A stretch of 64,000 bases of DNA from the NCBI RefSeq assembly GCF_007003975.1, contig NZ_VFTC01000002.1, positions 1 through 64,000 on the forward strand, in the 5' to 3' direction. This document shows, piece by piece, positions 13,633 through 22,888 of this stretch. Numbering within the stretch: the stretch's first letter is position 1; the number at the start of each line of letters is the position of its first letter. Origin of the DNA: Mesorhizobium sp. WSM4306 (GTDB lineage Bacteria > Pseudomonadota > Alphaproteobacteria > Rhizobiales > Rhizobiaceae). The notes beneath the pieces are model-generated. The model worked only from the letters and a program-made list of their open reading frames with translations. It searched no databases and had not been told where the DNA came from. The position numbers were made by a program, and so were the translations under genes.

Positions 13633-14166
13633 ATGTCTCGTATTGGAAAGAAACCCGTTTCGCTGCCGCAGGGCGTGACCGCGACCGTCAACGGGCAGAC
13701 CGTGACGGCGAAGGGCCCCAAGGGCGAGCTGAAGTTCGTGGTGAACGACGAAGTGCTGGTCAAGATAGAAGGCAGCGAGATCGCTGTCCAGCCGCGCGAC
13801 CAGACCAAGACCGCCCGTTCCAAGTGGGGCATGTCGCGCACGCAGATCGTCAACATCCTGCAGGGCGTCAAGGACGGTTTCGAGAAGAAGCTCGAGATCA
13901 CCGGCGTCGGCTATCGCGCCGCCCTTCAGGGCAAGAACCTGCAGCTGGCTCTTGGCTTCAGCCATGATGTCGTCTACGAGACGCCGGCCGGCATCACGAT
14001 CACTGTGCCGAAGCCGACGGAAATCACCGTGACCGGCATCGACAAGCAGCAGGTCGGCCAGGTTGCCGCCGAGATCCGCGAGTATCGCGGTCCCGAGCCC
14101 TACAAGGGCAAGGGTGTCCGCTATGCCGGCGAGAAGATCGTCCGCAAGGAAGGCAAGAAGAAGTAG
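13633..14166 (+). CDS. rplF: 50S ribosomal protein uL6
   Basis: 177 residues. [33 protein letters not shown] is the first repeat domain. The second carries the diagnostic [25 protein letters not shown]-terminus. It contacts the sarcin-ricin loop. Confidence 0.97.
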   Translation: MSRIGKKPVSLPQGVTATVNGQTVTAKGPKGELKFVVNDEVLVKIEGSEIAVQPRDQTKTARSKWGMSRTQIVNILQGVKDGFEKKLEITGVGYRAALQGKNLQLALGFSHDVVYETPAGITITVPKPTEITVTGIDKQQVGQVAAEIREYRGPEPYKGKGVRYAGEKIVRKEGKKK

Positions 14167-14172
14167 TGGGCC

Positions 14173-14209
14173 TGGCCCCGAAAAGTTGAAGACTTTTCGG
14201 AAAAGGCCA
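14173..14209. repeat. Palindrome between rplF and rplR
   Basis: Outer arms TGGCC (14173-14177) and GGCCA (14205-14209) surround perfect inner arms CCGAAAAGT and ACTTTTCGG with a five-base loop. The inner arms share CGAAAAGT/ACTTTTCG with the repeats at 13544 and 50160, so this is probably a shortened member of the same family. Confidence 0.7.
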
Positions 14210-14306
14210 AGCCAAAGAAGTGCAACGCCGCGGGGAGCGGTCGCGGGAGGCGCTTTCGCCTACCGCATATGGCGGCCCCCGTCTTTTGAAGGCAAGGAAG
14301 ACTATC

Positions 14307-14666
14307 ATGGCCGACAAGGAATCCATCCAGCGCCGCGCGCAGCGCGTCCGCCGCCAGATCAAGAAGGTCGCCGGCGAGCGTCCGCGTCTGTCGGTGCACC
14401 GCACGTCGAAGAACATCTATGTTCAGGTCATCGACGACGCCAAGGGTCACACCATCGTCGCCGCCTCGACGCTCGAGAAGGACCTCAAGGGTTCGCTCAA
14501 GACCGGCGCCGACACTGCGGCTGCGGCCGCGATCGGCAAGCTGATCGCCGAGCGCGCCACCAAGGCCGGCGTCAAGGAAGTCGTCTTCGACCGCGGCGCC
14601 TACATCTATCACGGCCGCGTCAAGGCGCTGGCCGAGGCTGCCCGTGAAGGTGGCCTGAGCTTCTAA
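14307..14666 (+). CDS. rplR: 50S ribosomal protein uL18
   Basis: 119 residues from ATG 14307 ([20 protein letters not shown]). It includes [29 protein letters not shown] and the C-terminal [28 protein letters not shown]. It binds 5S rRNA. An upstream in-frame start at 14220 lies in non-conserved spacer and is rejected. Confidence 0.97.
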   Translation: MADKESIQRRAQRVRRQIKKVAGERPRLSVHRTSKNIYVQVIDDAKGHTIVAASTLEKDLKGSLKTGADTAAAAAIGKLIAERATKAGVKEVVFDRGAYIYHGRVKALAEAAREGGLSF

Positions 14667-14741
14667 TTTTCACCGTCGGCGACCCAAAGCGGCGCCGGCA
14701 TTCAGCAACCCGTGCTTCCGGAAAAGAATAAGGAACAGGAT

Positions 14742-15305
14742 ATGGCACAGGAACGTAGGGATGGCGGCCGCGGCCGCGATCGTGAAGAACGCGATGACGG
14801 CATGGTGGACAAACTCGTCCACATCAACCGCGTCGCCAAGGTCGTCAAGGGCGGCCGTCGCTTCGGTTTTGCAGCACTCGTCGTCGTCGGCGACCAGAAG
14901 GGCCGCGTCGGCTTCGGTCACGGCAAGGCGCGCGAAGTGCCGGAGGCCATTCGCAAGGCAACCGAATCGGCAAAGCGCGACATGATCTTCGTGCCGCTGC
15001 GCTCGGGCCGCACGCTGCACCATGACGTCGAGGGACGCTGGGGTGCTGGACGCGTGCTGCTGCGCGCTGCCAAGCAGGGTACCGGCATCATCGCCGGCGG
15101 CCCGATGCGCGCTGTCTTCGAGACGCTCGGCATGCACGACGTGGTCGCCAAGTCGATGGGTTCGTCGAACCCCTACAACATGGTTCGCGCCACCTTCGAC
15201 GCGCTGAAGAGCCAGATGCATCCCAAGGATGTGGCTGCTGCGCGCGGCATCAAGTATTCGACCCTTCAGGCCCGCCGCGGCACCGCCGTTGCGGCTGAAG
15301 AATAG
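14742..15305 (+). CDS. rpsE: 30S ribosomal protein uS5
   Basis: 187 residues from ATG 14742, with AAGGAACAGGA just upstream. A GTG at 14712 would add ten non-family residues. N-terminal Arg/Asp-rich segment, then [28 protein letters not shown] and [18 protein letters not shown]-terminal half has [15 protein letters not shown] and [14 protein letters not shown]. It helps shape the mRNA entry and decoding accuracy. Confidence 0.97.
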   Translation: MAQERRDGGRGRDREERDDGMVDKLVHINRVAKVVKGGRRFGFAALVVVGDQKGRVGFGHGKAREVPEAIRKATESAKRDMIFVPLRSGRTLHHDVEGRWGAGRVLLRAAKQGTGIIAGGPMRAVFETLGMHDVVAKSMGSSNPYNMVRATFDALKSQMHPKDVAAARGIKYSTLQARRGTAVAAEE

Positions 15306-15329
15306 TCGATCTGACCAGGGATTTTGACC

Positions 15330-15527
15330 ATGGCCAAGAAAGCAACCAAGACCATCACCGTTGAGCAGATCGGTTCGCCGATCCGCCGCCCGAAGGAACA
15401 GCGCGCAACGCTGGTCGGCCTCGGCCTCAACAAGATGCACAAGCAGCGCACGCTGGAGGACACTCCCTCGGTGCGCGGCATGATCGCTGCCGTCCAGCAT
15501 CTCGTCCGCGTCGTGGACGAGGGCTGA
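15330..15527 (+). CDS. rpmD: 50S ribosomal protein uL30
   Basis: 65 residues from ATG 15330 ([24 protein letters not shown]). A TTG two codons upstream is less likely. The conserved [26 protein letters not shown] is intact. It lies 24 bases after rpsE and 22 before rplO. Confidence 0.96.
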   Translation: MAKKATKTITVEQIGSPIRRPKEQRATLVGLGLNKMHKQRTLEDTPSVRGMIAAVQHLVRVVDEG

Positions 15528-15549
15528 GCAAAAGCGCAGGAGAACCCAG

Positions 15550-16023
15550 ATGAAACTCAACGATCTGCGTGACAAGGACGGCGCGACGCACTCCAAGAAG
15601 CGTCTTGGCCGTGGCATCGGCTCCGGCTCGGGCAAGACCGGCGGTCGCGGCGTCAAGGGCCAGAAGGCGCGCTCCGGCGTCGCCATCAACGGCTTCGAGG
15701 GTGGCCAGATGCCGCTCTACCGGCGCCTGCCGAAGCGTGGCTTCAACAACATCTTCGCCAAGAGCTTTGTCGTCGTGTCGCTGGCCCGTATCCAGACGGC
15801 GCTCGATGCCAAGAAGCTCGACGCGAAGGCGACCGTGACGGCTGAGGCACTCGTTGCCGCCGGCGTCATCCGCCGCGTCAAGGACGGCGTGCGCATCCTT
15901 TCGGATGGCGAGCTCAAGGCAAAGCTTGCCTTCGACGTCGCCGGCGCCTCAAAGGCCGCGATCGAGAAGATCGAAAAGGCCGGTGGTTCGGTCAAGCTGC
16001 CGGAAGCGGCCGCTGCCGAGTAA
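15550..16023 (+). CDS. rplO: 50S ribosomal protein uL15
   Basis: 157 residues. [43 protein letters not shown] (1-43) is the conserved Gly/Arg-rich extension, followed by [21 protein letters not shown] late-assembly protein. rpmJ does not follow, consistent with alphaproteobacteria. Confidence 0.97.
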   Translation: MKLNDLRDKDGATHSKKRLGRGIGSGSGKTGGRGVKGQKARSGVAINGFEGGQMPLYRRLPKRGFNNIFAKSFVVVSLARIQTALDAKKLDAKATVTAEALVAAGVIRRVKDGVRILSDGELKAKLAFDVAGASKAAIEKIEKAGGSVKLPEAAAAE

Positions 16024-16095
16024 CGGCAATTTGAAGGGCGATCAGCAAGAACGGCATCCGTTTTTGCTCACGATTGCACTTTGATCCGATCAATT

Positions 16096-16121
16096 AAGCG
16101 GCCGCGTCAACGCGGCCGCTT
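16096..16121 (+). other. GC-rich 11-bp perfect hairpin between rplO and secY
   Basis: AAGCGGCCGCG (16096-16106) and CGCGGCCGCTT (16111-16121) form a perfect stem with the loop TCAA. No T run follows, so this is not a classical intrinsic terminator. It could pause or stabilise mRNA between the ribosomal genes and secY. Confidence 0.5.
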
Positions 16122-16216
16122 GCATGTTGAGAGCCCGGAGCTTATCTCGTGAGCTTCGGTGAAACGCGCCGCCTGAGCTGCGGGCATCGAGCGTGACATA
16201 GAAATCAAGAAGTAGC

Positions 16217-16261
16217 GCATGATGTTGTCCGAAAACCGCTTCACACTTTTCGGCATCATGC
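16217..16261. repeat. RIME-like palindromic repeat upstream of secY
   Basis: Arms GCATGATG (16217-16224) and CATCATGC (16254-16261) flank TTGTCCGAAAACCGCTTCACACTTTTCGG. It is nearly identical to the copy at 27804 (one difference in the core) and ends 18 bases before the secY ATG, with CTCTAG immediately following. Confidence 0.85.
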
Positions 16262-16279
16262 TCTAGCGGAGAATCAGGC

Positions 16280-17620
16280 ATGGCTTCGGCTGCTGAACAA
16301 CTAGCCTCGAATCTGAATTTTGCGGCCTTCGCCAAGGCGGAGGACCTGAAGAAGCGAATCTGGTTCACCATCGGCGCGCTGCTCGTCTATCGTCTCGGCA
16401 CCTATATCCCGCTGCCCGGCATCAACCCGGACGCGTTCGCCCAGGCCTTCTCCTCGCAGGCCAAGGGCGTGCTCGGCATGTTCAACATGTTTGCCGGCGG
16501 CGCCGTGCAGCGCATGGCGATCTTCGCGCTCGGCATCATGCCCTATATCTCGGCCTCCATCATCATGCAGCTGATGACCTCGGTCATTCCCTCGCTGGAA
16601 GCGCTGAAGAAGGAAGGCGAACAGGGCCGCAAGGTCATCAACCAGTACACGCGCTACGGCACGGTGCTTTTGGCGCTGGTGCAGGCCTACGGCATTTCGG
16701 TGGGCCTCGAAGGCGGCAACGGCATCGTCAACGATCCAGGGATGTTCTTCCGCATCTCGACCGTCGTCACGCTGGTTGGGGGCACCATGTTCCTGATGTG
16801 GCTGGGCGAGCAGATCACCGCGCGCGGCATCGGTAACGGCATTTCGCTGATCATCTTCTCCGGCATCGTCGCTGGCCTGCCTCGCGCCATCTCCGGCACG
16901 CTGGAACTCGGCCGCACCGGCGCCTTGTCGACCGGCCTGATTCTCGCGATCATCGTGCTGGCCATCATCGTCATCGCGCTGATCGTGTTCTTCGAGCGCG
17001 CACAGCGTCGCCTGCTGATCCAGTATCCGAAGCGCCAGGTCGGCAACCGCATGTTCCAGGGCGACACCTCGCATCTGCCGCTGAAGCTCAACACGTCGGG
17101 CGTCATTCCGCCGATCTTCGCGTCGTCGCTGCTGTTGCTGCCGGCAACGGTTGCCGGCTTCTCGCAGTCGACGAACCTGCCGGCGTGGGCAAGCACTGTG
17201 CTCGCCTCGCTCGGCCACGGCCAGCCGCTCTACATGCTGTTCTATGCGGGGATGATCGTGTTCTTCGCCTTCTTCTACACGGCCATCGTGTTCAACCCGA
17301 AGGACACGGCGGACCAGCTCAAGAAGCATTCCGGCTTCATCCCGGGCTATCGTCCTGGCGAGCGCACCGCCGATTACATCGACTATGTCCTGACGCGCAT
17401 CACCGTCGTCGGCGCCATCTATCTGGTGCTGGTGTGCCTGCTGCCCGAGTTCCTGATTTCGGCGACTGGCGTACCTTTCTACCTCGGTGGCACATCGCTT
17501 CTGATCGTGGTCAGTGTAACCCTCGATACGGTGGCGCAGATTCAGGGTCACCTGATCGCGCACCAGTACGAGGGCCTGATCAAGAAGTCGAAGTTGCGCG
17601 GGGGGAAGAAGGCCAGATGA
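16280..17620 (+). CDS. secY: Preprotein translocase subunit SecY
   Basis: 446 residues with ten predicted membrane segments. TM1 begins after [25 protein letters not shown] (plug region near residues 35-75). Conserved parts include [25 protein letters not shown], and the cytosolic C5 loop [21 protein letters not shown]. Core channel of the SecYEG translocon. Its TGA overlaps the adk ATG (ATGA), so translation is coupled. Confidence 0.97.
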   Translation: MASAAEQLASNLNFAAFAKAEDLKKRIWFTIGALLVYRLGTYIPLPGINPDAFAQAFSSQAKGVLGMFNMFAGGAVQRMAIFALGIMPYISASIIMQLMTSVIPSLEALKKEGEQGRKVINQYTRYGTVLLALVQAYGISVGLEGGNGIVNDPGMFFRISTVVTLVGGTMFLMWLGEQITARGIGNGISLIIFSGIVAGLPRAISGTLELGRTGALSTGLILAIIVLAIIVIALIVFFERAQRRLLIQYPKRQVGNRMFQGDTSHLPLKLNTSGVIPPIFASSLLLLPATVAGFSQSTNLPAWASTVLASLGHGQPLYMLFYAGMIVFFAFFYTAIVFNPKDTADQLKKHSGFIPGYRPGERTADYIDYVLTRITVVGAIYLVLVCLLPEFLISATGVPFYLGGTSLLIVVSVTLDTVAQIQGHLIAHQYEGLIKKSKLRGGKKAR

Positions 17621-18225
17621 GATTGATATTGCTTGGGCCGCCAGGAGCGGGCAAGGGGACGCAAGCACAAAGACTGGTAGACAGACACGGCATACCCCAG
17701 CTGTCGACGGGCGACATGCTGCGGGCGGCCGTGCAGGCCGGCACCGAAGTCGGCAAGCGCGCCAAAGCGGTGATGGACGCCGGCGAGCTGGTTTCCGACG
17801 CGATCGTCAACGCGATCGTGGCCGAGCGCATCGATCAGCCAGATTGCGCAAACGGGTTCATCCTCGACGGCTATCCGCGCACGCTGGTGCAAGCCGATGC
17901 GGTTGAATCGATGCTTGCCCAGCGCGGCATTGGCCTCGACGCCGTGATCGAATTCGTCGTCGACGACAAGGCGCTGGTCGGCCGCATCGTCAAGCGCGCC
18001 GAAGACGCCAAGGCCGCCGGCCAGCCGGTGCGCAAGGACGACAACCCGGTTGTGTTCGAAGAGCGCCTGCGGGAATATTACAAGAAGACCGCGCCGCTGA
18101 TCGGCTATTACTACGCCAAACGCACGCTGAAGAGCGTCGACGGCATGGCCGGCATCGACACTGTGACAGCCGAGATCGAAGCGCTTCTCAAGGCAGTGAC
18201 GCGGGAGACCGTTACGGCAAAGTAA
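17617..18225 (+). CDS. adk: Adenylate kinase (short LID form)
   Basis: 202 residues. The P-loop [15 protein letters not shown] (residues 6-20), the AMP site [11 protein letters not shown] and the conserved [10 protein letters not shown] are intact. The LID region between [16 protein letters not shown] and the [16 protein letters not shown] helix is short and lacks the zinc cysteines of Gram-positive enzymes. It converts ATP plus AMP to two ADP. It starts within the secY stop (ATGA), a common arrangement. Confidence 0.97.
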   Translation: MRLILLGPPGAGKGTQAQRLVDRHGIPQLSTGDMLRAAVQAGTEVGKRAKAVMDAGELVSDAIVNAIVAERIDQPDCANGFILDGYPRTLVQADAVESMLAQRGIGLDAVIEFVVDDKALVGRIVKRAEDAKAAGQPVRKDDNPVVFEERLREYYKKTAPLIGYYYAKRTLKSVDGMAGIDTVTAEIEALLKAVTRETVTAK

Positions 18226-18234
18226 AGATTGCGC

Positions 18235-18263
18235 TTGACTGGAACGGTTCGCTGGGTTATGGC
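18235..18263 (+). promoter_or_regulatory. Candidate promoter of the rpsM-rpsK-rpoA-rplQ (alpha) unit
   Basis: TTGACT (18235-18240), 17 bases, TATGGC (18258-18263), ten bases after the adk stop and 170 bases before rpsM. The good spacing suggests that the alpha operon has its own start point in addition to read-through. The rest of the 207-base spacer holds no gene. Confidence 0.45.
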
Positions 18264-18432
18264 GGCCCGTCTTCCTATCAGGCATGAGGCTTGCTTGTCC
18301 GCAAGGGCAAGGCAGCCGCATTGAAACCAGGAAACTCCCGCATGGGCCGGCCTCCACCGGACGCGGGGTAATTTGAACAGCGCCGGGCCCGCCTTTTGAA
18401 GGTTGGCCGGCCCACATGGAGAAGAGAAGAAT

Positions 18433-18801
18433 ATGGCTCGTATAGCCGGCGTCAACATTCCGACCAACAAGCGCGTCGTCATTGCGCTTCAGTACATTCA
18501 CGGCATTGGCAAGAAGTTCGCACAGGAGATCGTCGACAAGGTCGGCATCCCGGCCGAGCGCCGCGTCAACCAGCTGACCGACGCGGAAGTGCTGCAGATT
18601 CGCGAGACCATCGACCGCGACTACCAGGTCGAAGGTGACCTGCGCCGCGAAGTGTCGATGAACATCAAGCGTCTGATGGACCTCGGCTGCTACCGCGGCC
18701 TGCGTCACCGCCGCTCGCTGCCGGTTCGCGGCCAGCGCACGCACACCAATGCACGCACCCGCAAGGGCCCGGCCAAGTCGATCGCCGGCAAGAAGAAGTA
18801 A
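18433..18801 (+). CDS. rpsM: 30S ribosomal protein uS13
   Basis: 122 residues from ATG 18433 ([26 protein letters not shown]). The C-terminal tail [34 protein letters not shown] reaches the P-site. GAGAAGAG precedes the start. First gene of the alpha operon. rpsD is absent between rpsK and rpoA, as usual in alphaproteobacteria. Confidence 0.97.
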   Translation: MARIAGVNIPTNKRVVIALQYIHGIGKKFAQEIVDKVGIPAERRVNQLTDAEVLQIRETIDRDYQVEGDLRREVSMNIKRLMDLGCYRGLRHRRSLPVRGQRTHTNARTRKGPAKSIAGKKK

Positions 18802-18804
18802 GTG

Positions 18805-18870
18805 AGCGAATAGCGAGTAGCCATTGGCGAGTAGGGGTCCCTATTCGCTATTCCCTACTCACTACTCGCT
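18805..18870. repeat. Short-octamer repeat cluster between rpsM and rpsK
   Basis: Variants of GCGA(A/G)TAG occur on the top strand (18805-18813, 18813-18820, 18827-18836). Their complements, such as CTATTCGCT (18841-18849), CCCTACTC (18853-18860) and CTACTCGC (18862-18869), follow. The block can fold on itself in several registers. It fills most of the spacer inside a ribosomal operon. Confidence 0.7.
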
Positions 18871-18927
18871 TTCAAAGGTGGAGCCGCTGGCATTACGGCG
18901 GTGTAGAGATCAACTGAAAGGACTATC

Positions 18928-19317
18928 ATGGCCAAGGAAGCCGCTCGTGTTCGCCGTCGCGAACGCAAGAACATCTCGTCGGGCGTTGCCCACGTCAATT
19001 CGACCTTCAACAACACGATGATCACCATCACCGACGCGCAGGGCAATTCGATTGCCTGGTCGTCGGCCGGTGCCCAGGGCTTCAAGGGTTCGCGCAAGTC
19101 GACCCCGTTCGCCGCCCAGATGGCTGCCGAAGACGTCGCCAAGAAGGCCCAGGAACACGGCATGCGCATGCTCGAAGTCGAGGTCTGCGGACCCGGCTCC
19201 GGTCGTGAGTCGGCGCTTCGCGCCCTGCAGGCGGCCGGCTTCACCATCACCTCGATCCGTGATGTGACGCCGATCCCGCACAATGGCTGCCGCCCGCGCA
19301 AGAAGCGCCGCGTCTAA
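18928..19317 (+). CDS. rpsK: 30S ribosomal protein uS11
   Basis: 129 residues. It includes [49 protein letters not shown] and the C-terminal [17 protein letters not shown]. The platform protein near the E-site. Preceded by GAAAGGA. Confidence 0.97.
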   Translation: MAKEAARVRRRERKNISSGVAHVNSTFNNTMITITDAQGNSIAWSSAGAQGFKGSRKSTPFAAQMAAEDVAKKAQEHGMRMLEVEVCGPGSGRESALRALQAAGFTITSIRDVTPIPHNGCRPRKKRRV

Positions 19318-19418
19318 GACATTACCGAACGCCGCGCGAGCGCCTCAGGCGCTCCTCCACGGCACTCCAGGTCGCCCGCCACGATTGGATGGTGGCGGGT
19401 CAACGGAAGGAAAGCATC

Positions 19419-20429
19419 ATGATCCAGAAAAATTGGCAGGAACTGATCAAGCCGAACAAGATCGAGTTCTCGTCGAAGAAGAAGACGCTGACCACGCTGG
19501 TCGCCGAGCCGCTCGAGCGCGGCTTTGGCCTGACGCTCGGCAACGCGCTGCGCCGCGTGCTTCTGTCTTCGCTGCGCGGTGCGGCTGTGACCGCCGTGCA
19601 GATCGACGGCGTTCTGCATGAATTCTCGTCGATCGCCGGCGTCCGCGAAGACGTGACCGACATCGTCTTGAACATCAAGGAAATCGCCATCCGCATGGAA
19701 GGCGATGGCCCCAAGCGCATGGTCGTTCGCAAGCAGGGCCCGGGTGCGGTTCTGGCTGGCGACATCCAGACGGTTGGCGACGTCGAGATCCTCAACCCCG
19801 ACCACGTCATCTGCACGCTGGACGAAGGCGCTGAAATCCGCATGGAATTCACCGTCGACACCGGCAAGGGTTACGTGCCGGCAGAGCGCAACCGCGCCGA
19901 AGACGCGCCGATCGGCCTTATCCCGGTCGACAGCCTGTATTCGCCGGTCAAGAAGGTCTCCTACAAGGTCGAGAACACCCGCGAGGGCCAGGTCCTCGAC
20001 TATGACAAGCTGACCATGACCATCGAGACCGACGGTTCGATCTCGGGCGAGGACGCGGTGGCATTCGCCGCTCGCATCCTGCAGGACCAGCTTGGCCTGT
20101 TCGTCAACTTCGACGAGCCGCAGAAGGAAGTCGCCACCGAAGCCGTCACCGAGCTCGCCTTCAACCCGGCGCTGCTCAAGAAGGTCGACGAACTCGAGCT
20201 TTCGGTGCGTTCGGCCAACTGTCTGAAGAACGACAACATCGTCTACATCGGCGATCTCATCCAGAAGACCGAAGCCGAGATGCTGCGCACCCCGAACTTC
20301 GGCCGCAAGTCGCTGAACGAGATCAAGGAAGTCTTGGCGGCGATGGGCCTGCACCTCGGCATGGAAGTGCCGGACTGGCCGCCGGAAAACATCGAAGACC
20401 TCGCCAAGCGTTACGAAGACCAATATTGA
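19419..20429 (+). CDS. rpoA: RNA polymerase subunit alpha
   Basis: 336 residues from ATG 19419 ([16 protein letters not shown]), with GGAAGGAAAG upstream. N-terminal dimerisation and assembly domain contains [18 protein letters not shown] (about 42-59). C-terminal domain, which binds UP elements and activators, has [41 protein letters not shown] (about 267-307). Third gene of the alpha operon. Confidence 0.98.
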   Translation: MIQKNWQELIKPNKIEFSSKKKTLTTLVAEPLERGFGLTLGNALRRVLLSSLRGAAVTAVQIDGVLHEFSSIAGVREDVTDIVLNIKEIAIRMEGDGPKRMVVRKQGPGAVLAGDIQTVGDVEILNPDHVICTLDEGAEIRMEFTVDTGKGYVPAERNRAEDAPIGLIPVDSLYSPVKKVSYKVENTREGQVLDYDKLTMTIETDGSISGEDAVAFAARILQDQLGLFVNFDEPQKEVATEAVTELAFNPALLKKVDELELSVRSANCLKNDNIVYIGDLIQKTEAEMLRTPNFGRKSLNEIKEVLAAMGLHLGMEVPDWPPENIEDLAKRYEDQY

Positions 20430-20533
20430 GCATGAATTCCAAGGATCGGCGGCGTGAGCCGCTCGATCCGACGGTCATGCGGAAAGCCATCAGAGGCCGT
20501 GGCCTCTTGAACAACTGAAGAAGGAAAAGAGCC

Positions 20534-20965
20534 ATGCGCCACGGTTTCAAAGGCCGTCGTTTCGCCCGAAGCATTAGCCATCGCAAGTCGATGTTCGCCA
20601 ACCTCGCCGTGTCGCTGCTCGAGCACGAGCAGATCGTCACCACCCTGCCGAAGGCGAAGGATTTGCGTCCGATCGTCGAGAAGCTGGTGACGCTCGGCAA
20701 GCGCGGCGATCTGCATGCGCGCCGCCAGGTGATTGCCCAGATCGGCAATGAAGGCGTCGTCAAGCGCCTGTTCGACACGATTGCGCCGCGCTACGCCAAC
20801 CGCAATGGCGGCTACCTGCGCATCATGAAGGCGGGCTTCCGCCACGGCGACAATGCCGCCATGGCGGTCATCGAGTTCGTCGATCGCGACCCCGACGCCA
20901 AGGGCGCCGGCGACCGCGCCCGCCTCGAGGCCGAAGGCACCAACGAGGAAGCCGCGGCCGCATAA
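20534..20965 (+). CDS. rplQ: 50S ribosomal protein bL17
   Basis: 143 residues. [65 protein letters not shown] is diagnostic. The C-terminal 20 residues are an acidic alanine-rich tail. Last gene of the long ribosomal cluster, followed 25 bases later by a terminator. Confidence 0.97.
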   Translation: MRHGFKGRRFARSISHRKSMFANLAVSLLEHEQIVTTLPKAKDLRPIVEKLVTLGKRGDLHARRQVIAQIGNEGVVKRLFDTIAPRYANRNGGYLRIMKAGFRHGDNAAMAVIEFVDRDPDAKGAGDRARLEAEGTNEEAAAA

Positions 20966-20987
20966 GGCTCGGTATTTCACAAAGCGT

Positions 20988-21218
20988 TCAAAGGGGCCTG
21001 CGGGCCCCTTTTTCGTTGCCTTTACGTGACCGGCTATCGAAGGAAATCTCCAACGGGCCGAAAAACCAATAGAGCGGAACAAGATCGCCATCGCCGATAT
21101 TCCAGCCGTCTGGTGAACCGAGTGTCTCGGCGACCTCAATCAGCTTCATGCCAGGCGTCACCGGTCCCAACTTGCCGGTGGCCAGAAAATCACGGAATGA
21201 AGCGAGCTGTTTTTTCAT
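20988..21218 (-). pseudogene. Remnant of a small conserved protein, 3' end lost at the rplQ terminator
   Basis: An open frame of 76 codons reads FRDFLATGKLGPVTPGMKLIEVAETLGSPDGW and YWFFGPLEISFD. The LGPVxPGM-EVxxxLGxPDGW pattern recurs in small uncharacterised bacterial proteins that are normally longer. The last dozen residues (RKGNEKGARRPL) are simply the complement of the rplQ terminator, and no ribosome-binding site precedes the ATG. I infer a decayed gene rather than a functional one. Confidence 0.5.
20991..21014 (+). terminator. Intrinsic terminator after rplQ
   Basis: AAGGGGCC (20991-20998), loop TGCG, GGCCCCTT (21003-21010), then TTT. This closes the ribosomal cluster. Confidence 0.9.
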
Positions 21219-21351
21219 GCGATCGACAACGGTACCGGTTGCAGACAGAGCTTTAGCCGATTACTGGGCTGAAAATAATTCGATTTCATCGTCTTAGCCT
21301 TTCATTCTGCACAATCGTCGGGACAATGACGCCCGATCTGGAGGATTCGGA

Positions 21352-22845
21352 ATGCACTTCAAACGGCTGTTTCTTGTCGCCCTTTGCGCGCTGGCCGCCT
21401 TTGCCGCGGCACCGGCCGTGAGGCAGGCGCTGGCCGAGGACGCCGCCAAGCCAGCGGATCCGGGGCTCTCCGATGTGCTGACCGATCTGTTGCACGGCGT
21501 CGAGGGCGAGAACGGCACCTCCGGTCCCGACAAGCGCGTGCCGTTCGGCCGCGAAGAGGTGCAGCTGTCCTTTGCACCACTGGTCAAGCAGACGGCGCCG
21601 GCGGTGGTCAATGTCTATGCCTCACAGACGGCCAAGGTCACGTCGCCCTTCGACGGCGATCCTTTCTTCGAGGAATTCTTCGGTCGCGCGCAGCCGCGCG
21701 CGCAATCTTCGCTCGGCTCGGGCGTGCTGGTTGACCCGAGTGGCGTTGTCGTCACCAATTTCCACGTCATCAAGGACGCCGATGAGGTCAAGGTCGCGAC
21801 CGCCGACGGGCGCGAATTCACCTCGAAGGTCATGCTCAAGGACGAGACGCTCGACCTTGCCGTGCTCAAGATCACGTCCGACAAGCCGTTTCCGGTGATC
21901 GCCATCGGCGATTCCGACGCGCTCGAGGTCGGCGATCTGGTGCTGGCGATCGGCAATCCGTTCGGCGTCGGCCAGACCACCACCAGCGGCATCGTTTCGG
22001 CACTTGCCCGCAGCCATATCGGCGTTTCGGATTCGGGCTATTTCATCCAGACCGACGCTGCCATCAATCCCGGCAATTCCGGCGGCGCGCTGATCAACAT
22101 GGGCGGCCAACTGGTCGGCATCAACACCGCCATCTACAGCCGCAGCGGCGGCTCGATCGGCATCGGCTTTGCCATCCCGGCCAACATGGTGCGCGCCTTC
22201 GCCGACGCGGCCAAGGCCGGGCTCGATTTCTTCGAGCGGCCCTATATCGGCGCCGAGTTCGAGGCGGTCACACCGCAGATCGCCGAATCGCTCGGCATGG
22301 AGAAGCCGACCGGGGCGCTGGTCTCGTCTGTCGAGGAGGCCGGACCGGCAGCCAAGGCAGGGCTGAAGCCCGGCGATGTCGTGCTGCAACTTAACGGCAC
22401 GACCGTCGAAGGCATCGAGGCACTGGATTACCGCATGGCAACGCTGTCGATCGGCACCAAGGCGACCTTCGCCATCCTGAGCAAGGGCCAGCAGGCGACG
22501 ATGGAGATTGCGCTGGAGCGCGCGCCGGAGGGCGCCAAGGCGTCGGAAGTGACGCTGCATGGCCGCAGCCCGTTCTCCGGCGCCAAGGTCGCCGAACTGT
22601 CGCCACGGCTTGCCCAGCGGCTTGGCCTGCGCACCGACCTGAAGGGCGTCACCGTGGTCGACATCAACCACGATTCGCCGGCTGCCGATTTCGGCTTCCA
22701 GCCCGGCGACATTGTGCGCGAAGTGAACGGCACCGCCGTCGATACCGCGGCGACACTTGCGCAGCTTGCCCAGCAGGATACACGCTGGTGGCGCTTTACC
22801 GTCGAGCGCGGCGGGCAGATACTGCGCCAGGTGTTGCGTTACTGA
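21352..22845 (+). CDS. Deg/HtrA-family periplasmic serine endoprotease
   Basis: 497 residues with a Sec signal peptide (MHFKRLFLVALCALAAFAAAPAVRQALA, cleavage near 28). The trypsin-like domain has the catalytic triad His138 (VVTNFHVI), Asp168 (LDLAVLKI) and Ser243 (NPGNSGGAL). Two PDZ domains follow: one around residues 300-390, with PTGALVSSVEEAGPAAKAGLKPGDVV, and one around 410-495, with VVDINHDSPAADFGFQPGDIV. It degrades or refolds damaged envelope proteins, and DegP/DegQ/MucD cannot be separated from sequence alone. The start has TGGAGGA upstream. The 384-base spacer before it holds only the rplQ terminator and a gene remnant. Confidence 0.93.
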   Translation: MHFKRLFLVALCALAAFAAAPAVRQALAEDAAKPADPGLSDVLTDLLHGVEGENGTSGPDKRVPFGREEVQLSFAPLVKQTAPAVVNVYASQTAKVTSPFDGDPFFEEFFGRAQPRAQSSLGSGVLVDPSGVVVTNFHVIKDADEVKVATADGREFTSKVMLKDETLDLAVLKITSDKPFPVIAIGDSDALEVGDLVLAIGNPFGVGQTTTSGIVSALARSHIGVSDSGYFIQTDAAINPGNSGGALINMGGQLVGINTAIYSRSGGSIGIGFAIPANMVRAFADAAKAGLDFFERPYIGAEFEAVTPQIAESLGMEKPTGALVSSVEEAGPAAKAGLKPGDVVLQLNGTTVEGIEALDYRMATLSIGTKATFAILSKGQQATMEIALERAPEGAKASEVTLHGRSPFSGAKVAELSPRLAQRLGLRTDLKGVTVVDINHDSPAADFGFQPGDIVREVNGTAVDTAATLAQLAQQDTRWWRFTVERGGQILRQVLRY

Positions 22846-22888
22846 GGCGCTCTTCCCATCTTGAGGGTCGTCCAACAAAAAGACTTGC

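Noticed and set aside
16301..17668. 455-codon minus-strand frame opposite secY
   Set aside because: Composition (Arg/Asp/Gln/His-rich) is that of an antisense shadow, and it has no ribosome-binding site. secY is unambiguous.
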